Assembly (NCBI GenBank): GCA_052173415.1
Contig: JBQMYQ010000040.1
Location: forward strand, 1 to 15,319
Reading direction: 5' to 3'
Length of the DNA stretch: 15,319 nt
Origin: Wolinella sp052173415
GTDB lineage: Bacteria > Campylobacterota > Campylobacteria > Campylobacterales > Helicobacteraceae
Shown here: in pieces, positions 6,680 through 14,146 of the stretch
How positions within the stretch are numbered: the stretch's first letter is position 1
Layout of the letters: each line of letters begins with the position of its first letter
The notes under the pieces: model-generated
The model's database searches: none
The model's input: the letters and a program-made list of their open reading frames with translations, nothing else
What the model was told of the DNA's origin: nothing
Made by a program: the position numbers and the translations under genes

Positions 6680-7470
6680 ACCAGTCCCTTTTCTTTATTG
6701 ATTGTGTCCAAAAAGCGTTTTTTGGCTAGCTCACAATAGCCCTCATCAATATCAATACCTACAAATTTTCGATTATTCAAAAAAGCCTCTATCATGGTCG
6801 TTCCACTTCCACAAAATGGATCTAAAACAACATCATCAACATAGCTAAATAATTTTATACACCTCTTTGGCAACTCTCTTGGAAAGGGCGCGGGATGCCC
6901 GATACGCTTTTTACTCTCTCCATTAAAGCTCCAAAGTCCATTTGTCCAAGCCATAAAGTCTTCTTTATTTATGTCTGAAATTTTGCTTCCACCCGTTTTC
7001 TTCCAATTTTTTTTATAAAAAATGACTATCAGCTCAACCGGTGCAATCACATAAGGTGCAGATGCTGATAGCCACGAGCCCCATGCTGTTCGCCTCGATA
7101 CGTTTCCTTCATTCCAAACAATTGTGCTGTGGTAGCTCCAGCCAGCCTCCTTTGCAATCTTGATAAGATCAGCACCTACGCTTTGCGCGCCACCTTTATT
7201 CTTATCAAGTGGCACATTTAGCAGGAATCTGCACTCATCTTTAGCCCACAAAAAACAATTTTTCATCCAAATTTTGGAAAATTTCAAGTAGCTCTCATAG
7301 CTATTAGAATCGTCGTTTGAGCCATACTCAATGCCAACATTATAGGGAGGAGAAGTCACGATTAAATCAACACTAGCAAACTGGATAGAATCTTTACAAA
7401 GCACATCAGCCTGCGTCAAAACAACCCGATCTTTATAAGAAAAAATTTCACGCTTCAAGAATCGCCCCAT
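6676..7470 (-). CDS. beta-class DNA methyltransferase (N4-cytosine or N6-adenine)
   Basis: 264 aa from the ATG at 7470. Motif IV TSPPYN (about 39-44) comes before motif I DPFCGSGTT (about 217-225), which defines the beta class. GHPAPFP (191-197) and VGIDID near the C-terminus are typical. TSPPY enzymes methylate either cytosine N4 or adenine N6, so the base cannot be decided. The frame is open further upstream to 7575, but that part lies wholly within ilvD in another frame; the ATG at 7470 gives a normal N-terminus (KREIFSYKDRVV). Even so the gene overlaps the 3' end of ilvD by 23 nt, suggesting that the pair was joined tightly behind ilvD. An A8 run (plus strand T 7007-7014) lies in the coding region, currently in frame. 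Its partner is the HNH endonuclease. Confidence 0.88.
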   Translation of the reverse strand: MGRFLKREIFSYKDRVVLTQADVLCKDSIQFASVDLIVTSPPYNVGIEYGSNDDSNSYESYLKFSKIWMKNCFLWAKDECRFLLNVPLDKNKGGAQSVGADLIKIAKEAGWSYHSTIVWNEGNVSRRTAWGSWLSASAPYVIAPVELIVIFYKKNWKKTGGSKISDINKEDFMAWTNGLWSFNGESKKRIGHPAPFPRELPKRCIKLFSYVDDVVLDPFCGSGTTMIEAFLNNRKFVGIDIDEGYCELAKKRFLDTINKEKGLV

Positions 7471-9121
7471 TACTTGCATTCGTGACAAGCTTTTGATACT
7501 GCCGTAGCCAGCGACTTGTGAGCTTCTTATCCACAGGGGCAAAGTTTGCCCTGCGTCGCTTGATTTCAGCGTCATCTAAAAGCACGTTGATTGCATATTT
7601 ATCCACATCAATCTCAATCACATCGCCATCTTTTAGTAGCCCTATCATGCCGCCCTCGTGCGCTTCCGGGCTCACATGCCCGATACACAGCCCCCTCGTC
7701 GCCCCGCTAAAACGCCCATCGGTGATGAGCGCCACATCTGCGCCCAGTCCGCGCCCCATGATGAGGCTCGTGGGGCTTAACATCTCCTGCATACCAGGTC
7801 CGCCGCGAGGTCCTTCGTAGCGGATCACCACCACATCGCCTTTTTGCACCCTGCCGCTTGAGATTCCTGCGATGGCTTCATCTTGGCTATCAAAACAGAC
7901 CGCTTTGCCCTTAAATCGCCTCTCCCCGATGATTCCCGCGGTTTTGATGACACACCCCTGCTTTGCGAGATTCCCAAACAAAATCGCCAGCCCACCCACC
8001 TGCGAATAGGCATTCTCAAGTCGATGAATCACACTCTCATCTCTAATCTCGCTCGCCCCCACGCGCTCGCCCAAACTCTCGCCGCTCACCGTTAGATTCC
8101 CAAGCTCCAAGAGCCCGTGATCGCGACGCGAAATCTCCTTAATCACGGCATTAATCCCTCCTGCTCGCTCAATATCTTCCATATGGATATGGGGCAGACT
8201 CGGGCTGATTTTTGCGATATGAGCGATACTTTGACTGATCTCATTGAGCTTTGCAATATCAAGCGCGATTCCCGCCTCGCGCGCGATGGCTAGCATGTGT
8301 AGCACGGTATTGCTGCTCCCGCCCATCGCCATATCGACCACGAGTGCGTTTTGTATCGCTTGTTTGTTTAGAATATTGCGAATATTAAACCGCTCATCAA
8401 GCGCGATCTCACAAATCCTACGCCCCGCCCTACGCACAAGCTCTTCGCGCTCGGGAGTGAGTGCTAGGATCGTGCCATTGCCACTTAGCGCGATTCCCAT
8501 CGCTTCGCAAAGCGTATTCATCGAATTTGCCGTGAACATTCCAGAGCATGATCCGCCACTCGGACAGGCGTTGCACTCAATCTCTTTGAGCTCTTTTTCA
8601 TCAATTTTATTCGTCTGGAATTTCCCCACCGCTTCAAAAACCGTAGAAAGATCGATGGATTCTCCATCTTTTGTATAGCCTTTCCTCATGGGACCGCCAC
8701 TCACAAACAGTGTCGGGACATTCACGCGCAATGCCCCCATGACCATGCCGGGCACGATTTTGTCGCAGTTTGGCATACACACGAGCGCATCAAGGCTATG
8801 GGCATTCATCACGGTTTCGATGGAATTGGCGATAATCTCACGGCTTGGCAAAGAATAGAGCATGCCCTCATGCCCCATAGCGATCCCATCATCGACACCG
8901 ATACAGTTAAATTCAAAAGGAACACAGCCGTTTTTGCGGATTTCATCTTTCAAAATCTCAGCATATCGGTTTAGGAAAAAGTGCCCGGGGATAATCTCGA
9001 TAAAACTATTGGCGATTCCCACAAACGGCTTTGTAAAATCCTCATCCTTTAGCCCCGTAGCGCGCAACAAGCTCCTGTGTGGCGCACGTGTATAGCCCTC
9101 TTTGATGACGCTGCTTCTCAT
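7448..9121 (-). CDS. ilvD: dihydroxyacid dehydratase
   Basis: 557 aa from the ATG at 9121. It converts 2,3-dihydroxy-3-methyl acids to the keto acids of valine and isoleucine biosynthesis, using an Fe-S cluster and Mg2+. Family signatures are clear: NCDKIVPGM (Cys119, Lys121), ACPSGGSCSGMFTANSMN (Cys192), and DGRFSGATRGLCIGHVSPEA near the C-terminus. The N-terminal loop reads EIIPGHFFL, i.e. PGH as in the E. coli-type enzyme. The frame extends 19 codons further upstream, but the start MRSSVIKEGYTRAPHRSLL matches the family and has CAAGGCAC as RBS, whereas the longer form would cover the promoter palindrome. It ends with the usual TNASNGAILEA. It works with ilvA further down the same strand. 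It is transcribed divergently from the transporter gene. Confidence 0.96.
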   Translation of the reverse strand: MRSSVIKEGYTRAPHRSLLRATGLKDEDFTKPFVGIANSFIEIIPGHFFLNRYAEILKDEIRKNGCVPFEFNCIGVDDGIAMGHEGMLYSLPSREIIANSIETVMNAHSLDALVCMPNCDKIVPGMVMGALRVNVPTLFVSGGPMRKGYTKDGESIDLSTVFEAVGKFQTNKIDEKELKEIECNACPSGGSCSGMFTANSMNTLCEAMGIALSGNGTILALTPEREELVRRAGRRICEIALDERFNIRNILNKQAIQNALVVDMAMGGSSNTVLHMLAIAREAGIALDIAKLNEISQSIAHIAKISPSLPHIHMEDIERAGGINAVIKEISRRDHGLLELGNLTVSGESLGERVGASEIRDESVIHRLENAYSQVGGLAILFGNLAKQGCVIKTAGIIGERRFKGKAVCFDSQDEAIAGISSGRVQKGDVVVIRYEGPRGGPGMQEMLSPTSLIMGRGLGADVALITDGRFSGATRGLCIGHVSPEAHEGGMIGLLKDGDVIEIDVDKYAINVLLDDAEIKRRRANFAPVDKKLTSRWLRQYQKLVTNASNGAILEA

Positions 9122-9152
9122 CTTTGTGCCTTGAATTAGGATAAAAATGGGA

Positions 9153-9190
9153 AAATTTAGGGCTTTGATTATACCCAAAGCCCTAAATTT
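9153..9190. promoter_or_regulatory. perfect 15-bp inverted repeat, candidate operator between ilvD and the transporter gene
   Basis: AAATTTAGGGCTTTG (9153-9167) and CAAAGCCCTAAATTT (9176-9190) are exact complements around an 8-nt spacer ATTATACC. The spacer contains the ilvD -10 box on the minus strand, and the right arm sits just upstream of the transporter -10 box. Both flanking genes start outward, so this is not a terminator; a repressor or regulator site is the likely reading. The regulator is not in the window. Confidence 0.7.
9168..9173 (-). promoter_or_regulatory. -10 box of ilvD promoter
   Basis: TATAAT on the minus strand (GGGTATAATCAAAG), 47 nt upstream of the ilvD ATG, inside the spacer of the 15-bp inverted repeat. 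No good -35 hexamer is seen, which is normal for the housekeeping sigma factor in Campylobacterota. Confidence 0.6.
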
Positions 9191-9198
9191 ATATTAGG

Positions 9199-9204
9199 TA
9201 TAAT
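9199..9204 (+). promoter_or_regulatory. -10 box of transporter promoter
   Basis: TATAAT in TTAGGTATAATGCCC, 36 nt upstream of the transporter ATG at 9240. The gene has its own RBS (TTAAGGAATATCA). The 15-bp inverted repeat ends 9 nt upstream, covering the -20 to -55 region. Confidence 0.6.
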
Positions 9205-9239
9205 GCCCTCTCTTTTTCATGCCAAATTAAGGAATATCA

Positions 9240-10535
9240 ATGCTGCTCACAAACCCCGTGCTACTCTCCGTCTTGCTTATGGCGTTGCTGTGCCTGTTGC
9301 GTTTTAACGTCCTGCTTGCAATCCTCATCTCCGCGCTCACAGCGGGGCTACTCTCGGGCATGGGCGCGAGCGAAGCAATTAAGATTCTCATTAATGGCAT
9401 GCAGGGGAATCTTGAAACCGCACTCAGCTATATTCTCCTTGGCGCGCTTGCTACTGCGATTAGTCAGACACATTTAACGACCTTCCTCATTCGGGGAATC
9501 CTGAGCACGATTACCAACAAAGCCACGATTTTCACGCTCATTATCGCTGCGATCGCCTGCCTCTCGCAAAATCTAATCCCCGTGCATATCGCATTTATCC
9601 CGATTCTTATCCCGCCTCTAATTCCCATCATGAATCGCCTAAAAATCGATCGACGTGCCGTTGCGTGCGCGCTCACGTTTGGGCTAAAAGCCCCCTATGT
9701 CTCGCTCTCAGTCGGGTTTGGGCTCATTTTCCACACGATTATCCGCGATCAGATGGGGCAAAATGGGATTCCCGTAGAGATTAGCGACATCTCAAGCGTA
9801 ATGTGGATCGGCGGAGTAGCGATGTTAAGCGGATTGCTCCTTGCAGTGTTAGTTTTTTATCGCAAGCCACGGGAATATCGCGATTCCTATGCGTGTGAAG
9901 TAAGCAAGGAAGAGGCAAGTATGGGGCAACGCGAATGGGCGACTCTCGCGGGAGCTTTGGTCGCTTTTATTGTGCAGCTAAATACCAGTTCGCTCCCTCT
10001 TGGCGGGCTTGCAGGGCTCATTACGATGATTATATTTGGGGGAATCCAGTGGAAAAAAATCGATAGTGTGATGGAGGGGGGCATGAAAATGATGGCATTT
10101 ATCGCTTTTGTCATGCTCGTCGCCGCGGGATATGGCAGTATCCTGCGTGAAAGTGGCGCAGTGAGCGAGCTTGTCAGCACTGTCGCGGGAATCGCCGGAG
10201 GCAAGCTTGGCGGGGCGATTTTGATGTTGCTTGTGGGATTGCTCGTAACTATGGGAATCGGGACATCATTTGGGACGATTCCCATCATCGCGGCAATCTA
10301 CTGCCCGCTTGCACTGGAGCTTGGTTTTAGCACACCCGCGATTATTCTGCTAATAGGGATCGCTGCTGCTCTCGGAGACGCAGGATCGCCCGCTTCGGAC
10401 AGCACGCTCGCACCCACCGCGGGACTCAACATGGACGCCCAACACGACCACATACGGGATACGTGCGTGCCGACTTTTATCTTTTACAGCACGCCCCTGC
10501 TTGTTTTCGGTGTGGCAGGTGCAATGATCTTGTAA
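9240..10535 (+). CDS. YuiF/NhaC-like inner-membrane transporter (Na+/H+ antiporter family)
   Basis: 431 aa with about eleven to twelve hydrophobic segments. The signature near the C-terminus, GDAGSPASDSTLAPTAGLN followed by DAQHDHIRDTCVPTFIFYS, is that of the YuiF-type Na_H_antiporter family. HIAFIPILIPPLIPIMNRL in the middle and FGLKAPYVSLSVGFG also fit. Members are annotated as Na+/H+ antiporters or as amino-acid (histidine) permeases; the substrate cannot be decided here. Its divergent position to ilvD, with a shared palindromic operator candidate, hints at an amino-acid-related role, but that is inference. The ATG at 9240 follows AAGGAATATCA, a good RBS. It appears to be a single-gene unit; the next gene starts 242 nt downstream. 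Confidence 0.88.
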   Translation: MLLTNPVLLSVLLMALLCLLRFNVLLAILISALTAGLLSGMGASEAIKILINGMQGNLETALSYILLGALATAISQTHLTTFLIRGILSTITNKATIFTLIIAAIACLSQNLIPVHIAFIPILIPPLIPIMNRLKIDRRAVACALTFGLKAPYVSLSVGFGLIFHTIIRDQMGQNGIPVEISDISSVMWIGGVAMLSGLLLAVLVFYRKPREYRDSYACEVSKEEASMGQREWATLAGALVAFIVQLNTSSLPLGGLAGLITMIIFGGIQWKKIDSVMEGGMKMMAFIAFVMLVAAGYGSILRESGAVSELVSTVAGIAGGKLGGAILMLLVGLLVTMGIGTSFGTIPIIAAIYCPLALELGFSTPAIILLIGIAAALGDAGSPASDSTLAPTAGLNMDAQHDHIRDTCVPTFIFYSTPLLVFGVAGAMIL

Positions 10536-10581
10536 AGAAACATTAAGCATTTATTTTTTATATTTCGCCCCTCTTTACTAG

Positions 10582-10595
10582 CGCTAAGTTTAGCG
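10582..10595. repeat. small inverted repeat in the gap after the transporter gene
   Basis: CGCTAAGTTTAGCG can form a 5-bp stem with a 4-nt loop. No T-run follows directly, so it is at best a weak transcription terminator for the transporter gene. The rest of 10536-10660 shows no coding potential. Confidence 0.25.
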
Positions 10596-10668
10596 ATACA
10601 CTGACTGACTGGGAATCTGCATGCTTCGCTTTTTTACGCAACATTGCCTCACAACCTTTCGCGCAAAA

Positions 10669-10674
10669 TACAAT
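10669..10674 (+). promoter_or_regulatory. -10 candidate of the selenium operon
   Basis: TACAAT in CAAAATACAATCAGC, about 31 nt before the 17-codon leader frame and 104 nt before yedE. There is no obvious -35 box. Confidence 0.35.
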
Positions 10675-10704
10675 CAGCTTAATCCTAAACAAGGAAAAGC
10701 TCAA

Positions 10705-10758
10705 ATGCTAACGCAGGAATCGCGCCTAGATTCCCCATGTCAAGAGCTCTTAAATTAA
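10705..10758 (+). CDS. possible 17-aa leader peptide upstream of yedE
   Basis: ATG preceded by CAAGGAAAAGCTCAA (AAGGA as RBS) opens a frame MLTQESRLDSPCQELLN ending in TAA 19 nt before the yedE start, whose own RBS AAAGGA falls in that gap. Position between the promoter candidate and yedE suggests a leader peptide or a chance frame. The motif SPCQELL has a single Cys. There is no homology I can name. Confidence 0.35.
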   Translation: MLTQESRLDSPCQELLN

Positions 10759-10777
10759 TTTCAGAGAAAGGAATATC

Positions 10778-11839
10778 ATGAAAATAGCTAAACTTCCCAT
10801 CATTACGGGGGTCATTGTCGGTGTGCTTGCGCCCCTGCTTGTTTATCTAGGGAATCCCGGCAACATGGGCTTTTGTGGCGCATGCTTCTTGCGAGACATC
10901 GCAGGTGCGCTGGGGCTGCATCGTGCGGGCGTGGTGCAATATATCCGCCCTGAGATTCTCGGACTTGTGCTTGGCGCGCTGGGTGCGTCGATGTTTTTTA
11001 AAGAATTTCGCTCGCGGGGTGGCTCTGCGCCACTTGTAAGATTTTTCTTAGGGGCTTTTGCCATGATTGGCGCGCTTGTCTTCCTAGGGTGCCCGTGGAG
11101 GGCGTGGTTGCGTTTAGGCGGGGGCGATCTAAGCGCAATTGCGGGAATCCTCGGACTCATCGTGGGAATCCTAATAGGAATCTACTTCCTAAAGCGCGGT
11201 TTCACTCTTGGGCGAGCAAGAACTATGCCAAAATTCTCCGCTTTTATCACACCTATGCTGGTTTTGGGATTGCTGTTTTTCCTGCTTAGCGGAGTGAAAT
11301 TTGGTGAAAACGCGCCCATATTTTTCTCGCAAAAAGGTCCGGGCAGCATGCATGCGAGCATTATTATCTCGCTACTTGCGGGGCTAGTCATAGGAATCTT
11401 CGCGCAACGTTCGCGCTTTTGCACGATTGCCGCGGTGCGAGATACCGTCCTTGTGCGGGATACGCACATTTTACAGGGCGTGCTCGCGCTTTTTGTCGCC
11501 GCACTCATCACCAATATCGCACTGGGTCAATTCCATCTTGGCTTCATCAATCAGCCCATCGCACACAATCAAACAGTATGGAACTTCCTAGGTATGCTGC
11601 TTAGCGGACTTGCATTTACGCTTGCAGGTGGTTGCCCCGGACGGCAGCTAATCCTCTCAGGCGAGGGCGATAATGACGCAGGTGTATTTATCATCGGAAT
11701 GGTCGCTGGAGCGGCATTCGCGCACAATTTCGCACTCGCTGCTTCACCCGCGGGAATCACACCCTCTGCCCCATACGCGCTTGTGCTGGGAATCCTCTTC
11801 TGCCTAGCACTCGGCTTTAGCGCACGAGAAAAAATCTAA
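10778..11839 (+). CDS. yedE: YedE-family selenium transporter
   Basis: 353 aa inner-membrane protein with about ten hydrophobic helices arranged as two related halves of the YeeE/YedE fold. Each half carries conserved Cys motifs: FCGACFLRD (32-40) and GCPWR (104-108) in the first, RFCTIAAVRD (213-222) and GCPGR (285-289) in the second, followed by GGGD and GEGD. This Cys set is typical of the YedE branch linked to selenium use. The next three genes encode a TusA-like carrier, a NifS/SufS-like lyase and DUF3343, the companion set described for selenium utilisation. It probably imports a selenium compound (or thiosulfate-like sulfur, as the wider family does) for selenoprotein or Se-cofactor synthesis. 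RBS AAAGGA lies 7 nt before the ATG. Confidence 0.9.
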   Translation: MKIAKLPIITGVIVGVLAPLLVYLGNPGNMGFCGACFLRDIAGALGLHRAGVVQYIRPEILGLVLGALGASMFFKEFRSRGGSAPLVRFFLGAFAMIGALVFLGCPWRAWLRLGGGDLSAIAGILGLIVGILIGIYFLKRGFTLGRARTMPKFSAFITPMLVLGLLFFLLSGVKFGENAPIFFSQKGPGSMHASIIISLLAGLVIGIFAQRSRFCTIAAVRDTVLVRDTHILQGVLALFVAALITNIALGQFHLGFINQPIAHNQTVWNFLGMLLSGLAFTLAGGCPGRQLILSGEGDNDAGVFIIGMVAGAAFAHNFALAASPAGITPSAPYALVLGILFCLALGFSAREKI

Positions 11840-11851
11840 AAAGGAGCTTTT

Positions 11852-12061
11852 ATGGAGAGAATCGATTTGCGCGGGCTCTCATGCCCTCAGCCGGTCATCG
11901 AGCTAAAAAAGGCGATTGACGCGGGTCAAAATGAGATTGAAATCATCGTAGATTGCGGTGCTGCACAGGAAAACACCAAACGCCTCGCACAAAGCCATGG
12001 ATACGCGATCACCGCTCAAGAATCCGAAGATGGGAGCATCGTAATAAGAATCAAGCGATGA
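11852..12061 (+). CDS. yedF: TusA/YedF-like sulfur or selenium carrier
   Basis: 69 aa, the standard length of single-domain TusA proteins. DLRGLSCPQPVIELKKA carries the family motif CPxP with active Cys11, which holds a persulfide or perselenide. The C-terminus (SIVIRIKR) is the usual final strand. The larger YedF proteins have an added second domain; that domain is absent here, so YedF refers to role and context. It lies 12 nt after yedE with a strong RBS (AAAAAGGAG) and its stop overlaps the lyase start by 4 nt (ATGA). It likely passes Se or S from the desulfurase/lyase to downstream enzymes such as selenophosphate synthetase, which is not in the window. Confidence 0.88.
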   Translation: MERIDLRGLSCPQPVIELKKAIDAGQNEIEIIVDCGAAQENTKRLAQSHGYAITAQESEDGSIVIRIKR

Positions 12062-13203
12062 TCTACCTCGACAACGCGGCGACGACCTTCCCAAAGCCTC
12101 CGCAAGTCGCTGAGGCAGTGCTTGGATTCCTGCAGGGAATTGGCGCGAGCGCGGGACGCTCGGGACATTCGCTCTCTATTAATGCGGGGCGGATTGTCTT
12201 TGAGGCGCGTGAGGCGATTGCTGCGCTCATTAACAACCCCGATTCCTCGAGGATTATCTTCACGCACAACGCTACACACGCGATCAATTCGATTTTGTAT
12301 GGGCTGCTCAAGCGCGGGGATAGGGTGCTTGTTTCGCCGCTGGAACACAACTCCGTCATGCGTCCGCTAAACGCCCTCAAGGCGAGCAGAGGGATTGGCA
12401 TGGAGGTTTTTGCACACGATTCCTTAGGCGAGATTGACCTCGCTTCGCTTAAGGCACTGGCTCCCGGCGCGAAGCTCATCGTCTCAACGCACGCAAATAA
12501 CGTCACCGGAGCAGTGCTTCCGATTAAAGAGATCGCAAAGATTGCCCATGAAGCAGGGGCGTATTTTATGCTTGATGCGGCTCAAAGCGCGGGAATCCTC
12601 GAGATAGATATGCAGGATTTGGGGGTTGATTTTCTTTGTGCGAGCGGACACAAGGGACTAATGGGGATTCAAGGAAGTGGCTTTTTCGCACTCCATCCAA
12701 GGGTTGATATTAGCGAGCTCTCACCGATAATGCAGGGCGGGACGGGAAGTCGTAGCGAGCTGGAGGAACAGCCACTCATTTTGCCTGATAAGTTTGAGTG
12801 TGGCACGCTAAATGGGCATGGGATCGCTGCGCTAAATGCGGGAATCGCGTGGATTAGCTCGCGAGGAATCGCGCAGATACACAAACACGAGCTAGAACTT
12901 CGTGAAGCCCTAGAGTGCGGGCTTAGAGAGATTAGCGGGGTGGAGATTTTGGAGATTCCTAGCAATTATGATCGCATTGCAAACATCTCTTTTTTCTCGC
13001 GTAATCTCAGCGTCTCAACCCTCGCACAACGCCTAGATAGCGAGTATGGCATACTTACGCGGGCTTCGTTGCACTGCTCGCCAAGCACTCATCGCCTCTA
13101 TGGCACGCTAAAAAGCGGTGCAGTGCGCCTATCACCGGGCATTTTCACGACCCATAGCGAGATTGAAAAAACGTTAGAAGCCATCAAAAAACTGTGCAGA
13201 TAA
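12058..13203 (+). CDS. cysteine desulfurase / selenocysteine lyase, NifS-SufS type (class V aminotransferase)
   Basis: 381 aa from the ATG at 12058, chosen because MIYLDNAATTFPKP is the family N-terminus and the ATG overlaps the carrier's TGA; an upstream extension of 35 codons lies inside the carrier gene. The PLP lysine is Lys199 in ASGHKGLMG. Asp173 and Gln176 (MLDAAQS) contact PLP. The catalytic Cys340 sits in RASLHCSPSTHRLYGT, the short-loop type of group II (SufS/CsdB-like) enzymes. It would release S from cysteine or Se from selenocysteine as alanine forms, loading the neighbouring TusA-like carrier. The YedE-TusA-DUF3343 context favours selenium, in line with family knowledge. It is followed 7-13 nt later by the DUF3343 gene. 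Confidence 0.9.
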   Translation: MIYLDNAATTFPKPPQVAEAVLGFLQGIGASAGRSGHSLSINAGRIVFEAREAIAALINNPDSSRIIFTHNATHAINSILYGLLKRGDRVLVSPLEHNSVMRPLNALKASRGIGMEVFAHDSLGEIDLASLKALAPGAKLIVSTHANNVTGAVLPIKEIAKIAHEAGAYFMLDAAQSAGILEIDMQDLGVDFLCASGHKGLMGIQGSGFFALHPRVDISELSPIMQGGTGSRSELEEQPLILPDKFECGTLNGHGIAALNAGIAWISSRGIAQIHKHELELREALECGLREISGVEILEIPSNYDRIANISFFSRNLSVSTLAQRLDSEYGILTRASLHCSPSTHRLYGTLKSGAVRLSPGIFTTHSEIEKTLEAIKKLCR

Positions 13204-13216
13204 GATAAGGGTGCGC

Positions 13217-13450
13217 ATGAGCGGATATATTTTGCTTTTTACTACGCAGACGGTATTTAAGTGTGAAAAATTGCTAAAAAGTGCAGGAATCCGCACCAAA
13301 CTCACGCCCACGCCACGGGAATTCTCCAGTGATTGCGGAATCGCACTCTATTTTTGGGACGCGCAACAAGCGCAGATTGACGCGCTACTGTTGGCACACA
13401 ATCTCGAATACGAGCTGCATGAATATCGCGATGAGAGCCTAGAATCCTAG
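13217..13450 (+). CDS. DUF3343 protein, putative Se/S carrier-like
   Basis: 77 aa from the ATG at 13217; a GTG at 13211 is in frame but leaves no gap to the RBS ATAAGG (13205-13210), so the ATG is preferred. The protein shows the DUF3343 pattern: FTTQTVFKCEKLLKSAGI, then LTPTPREFSSDCGIAL with a conserved Cys40 in the S-x-D-C-G motif. DUF3343 proteins are regularly found beside YedE/YedF and NifS-like genes and are proposed to bind or carry Se or S; this is not proven. It is the last gene of the operon, 13 nt after the lyase stop. No strong terminator is visible before the tRNA promoter. Confidence 0.85.
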   Translation: MSGYILLFTTQTVFKCEKLLKSAGIRTKLTPTPREFSSDCGIALYFWDAQQAQIDALLLAHNLEYELHEYRDESLES

Positions 13451-13560
13451 ATTGTGCGTCCAAAGCTTTTCTAGAGGCTTACCTTAGGTGCGATTCTCGC
13501 TATCGTGCCGATTATTTTGGATCTCTTGTTTTTTTATCTTTATTTTTAAGTTTTTGCTGA

Positions 13561-13566
13561 TATAAT
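13561..13566 (+). promoter_or_regulatory. -10 box of the tRNA cluster promoter
   Basis: TATAAT in TTTGCTGATATAATCCC (TG-extended), 21 nt before the first tRNA. It is preceded by a T-rich stretch (13527-13555), as commonly seen upstream of strong promoters in Campylobacterota. Confidence 0.65.
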
Positions 13567-13587
13567 CCCACCCTTTAGATCGGTAGT

Positions 13588-13662
<75 letters not shown>

Positions 13663-13733
13663 CTTCGTTTGCCCCACTTGAAATTCTCTGAAGTTGTCTT
13701 GTTGTTTTTGCAGACGATTTTTGAGAGTTCCAT

Positions 13734-13821
13734 GCCCGGGTGGTGAAATCGGTAGACACAAGGGACTTAAAATCCCTCGGACATTGCGTCCGTGCCGGTT
13801 CAAATCCGGCTCCGGGCACCA
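13734..13821 (+). tRNA. tRNA-Leu (TAA)
   Basis: 88 nt with a long variable arm, as in class II tRNAs. Acceptor GCCCGGG pairs with CCGGGC plus A and CCA. The anticodon loop CTTAAAA gives TAA. CCA is encoded. Confidence 0.96.
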
Positions 13822-13836
13822 TAGCTCTAGTTTCAC

Positions 13837-13910
13837 GGCGACATAGCCAAGTGGTAAGGCATGGGCCTGCAAAGCCTTGATCCCCAGTTCAAATCTGGGT
13901 GTCGCCTCCA
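13837..13910 (+). tRNA. tRNA-Cys (GCA)
   Basis: 74 nt. Acceptor GGCGACA pairs with TGTCGCC, then T and an encoded CCA. The anticodon loop CTGCAAA gives GCA. Confidence 0.96.
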
Positions 13911-13931
13911 AATTTGTAACCTCTATCCGAT

Positions 13932-14019
13932 CGGGAGATGGCTGAGTGGTTTAAAGCGGCGGTCTTGAAAACCGTTGAGGTGAGAGCCTCCGGGGGTTCG
14001 AATCCCTCTCTCCCGGCCA
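13932..14019 (+). tRNA. tRNA-Ser (TGA)
   Basis: 88 nt with a long variable arm. Acceptor CGGGAGA pairs with TCTCCCG, then G and an encoded CCA. The anticodon loop CTTGAAA gives TGA. It is the last tRNA of the cluster; the DNA that follows differs in composition, so this gene may mark an integration site, but I found no second copy of its 3' end as an att repeat. Confidence 0.95.
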
Positions 14020-14146
14020 CATTGCTTCGTTCTAAAATAATTCTCTAGTTTGATTTTCTTTTTGGGAATCCCTCCTTTTTTTGTGAGTTTAAACGTTTCT
14101 AATTGTCGTCCGATTCCCGCTAAGCCGTAGTAGATCTTTTAGATCA

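Noticed and set aside
7471..7575. N-terminal extension of the beta-class methyltransferase to 7575
   Set aside because: It lies wholly inside ilvD in another frame, and the family-like N-terminus begins at the ATG at 7470.
9122..9178. N-terminal extension of IlvD to 9178
   Set aside because: The added 19 residues are not IlvD-like and would cover the promoter -10 box and palindrome; the ATG at 9121 has an RBS and the correct family start.
9887..10288. Minus-strand frame within the transporter gene, and similar long antisense frames in yedE, ilvD and ilvA
   Set aside because: They are shadows of well-supported genes, with low-complexity composition (many Pro, Ser, Ala) and no RBS.
11953..12057. 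N-terminal extension of the cysteine desulfurase/selenocysteine lyase
   Set aside because: It overlaps the carrier gene in another frame; the family start MIYLDNAATT is at 12058.
13932..14019. tRNA-Ser 3' end as a proven attachment site
   Set aside because: No second copy of its 3' sequence was found in the remaining 1.3 kb; the right edge of any element is outside the window.
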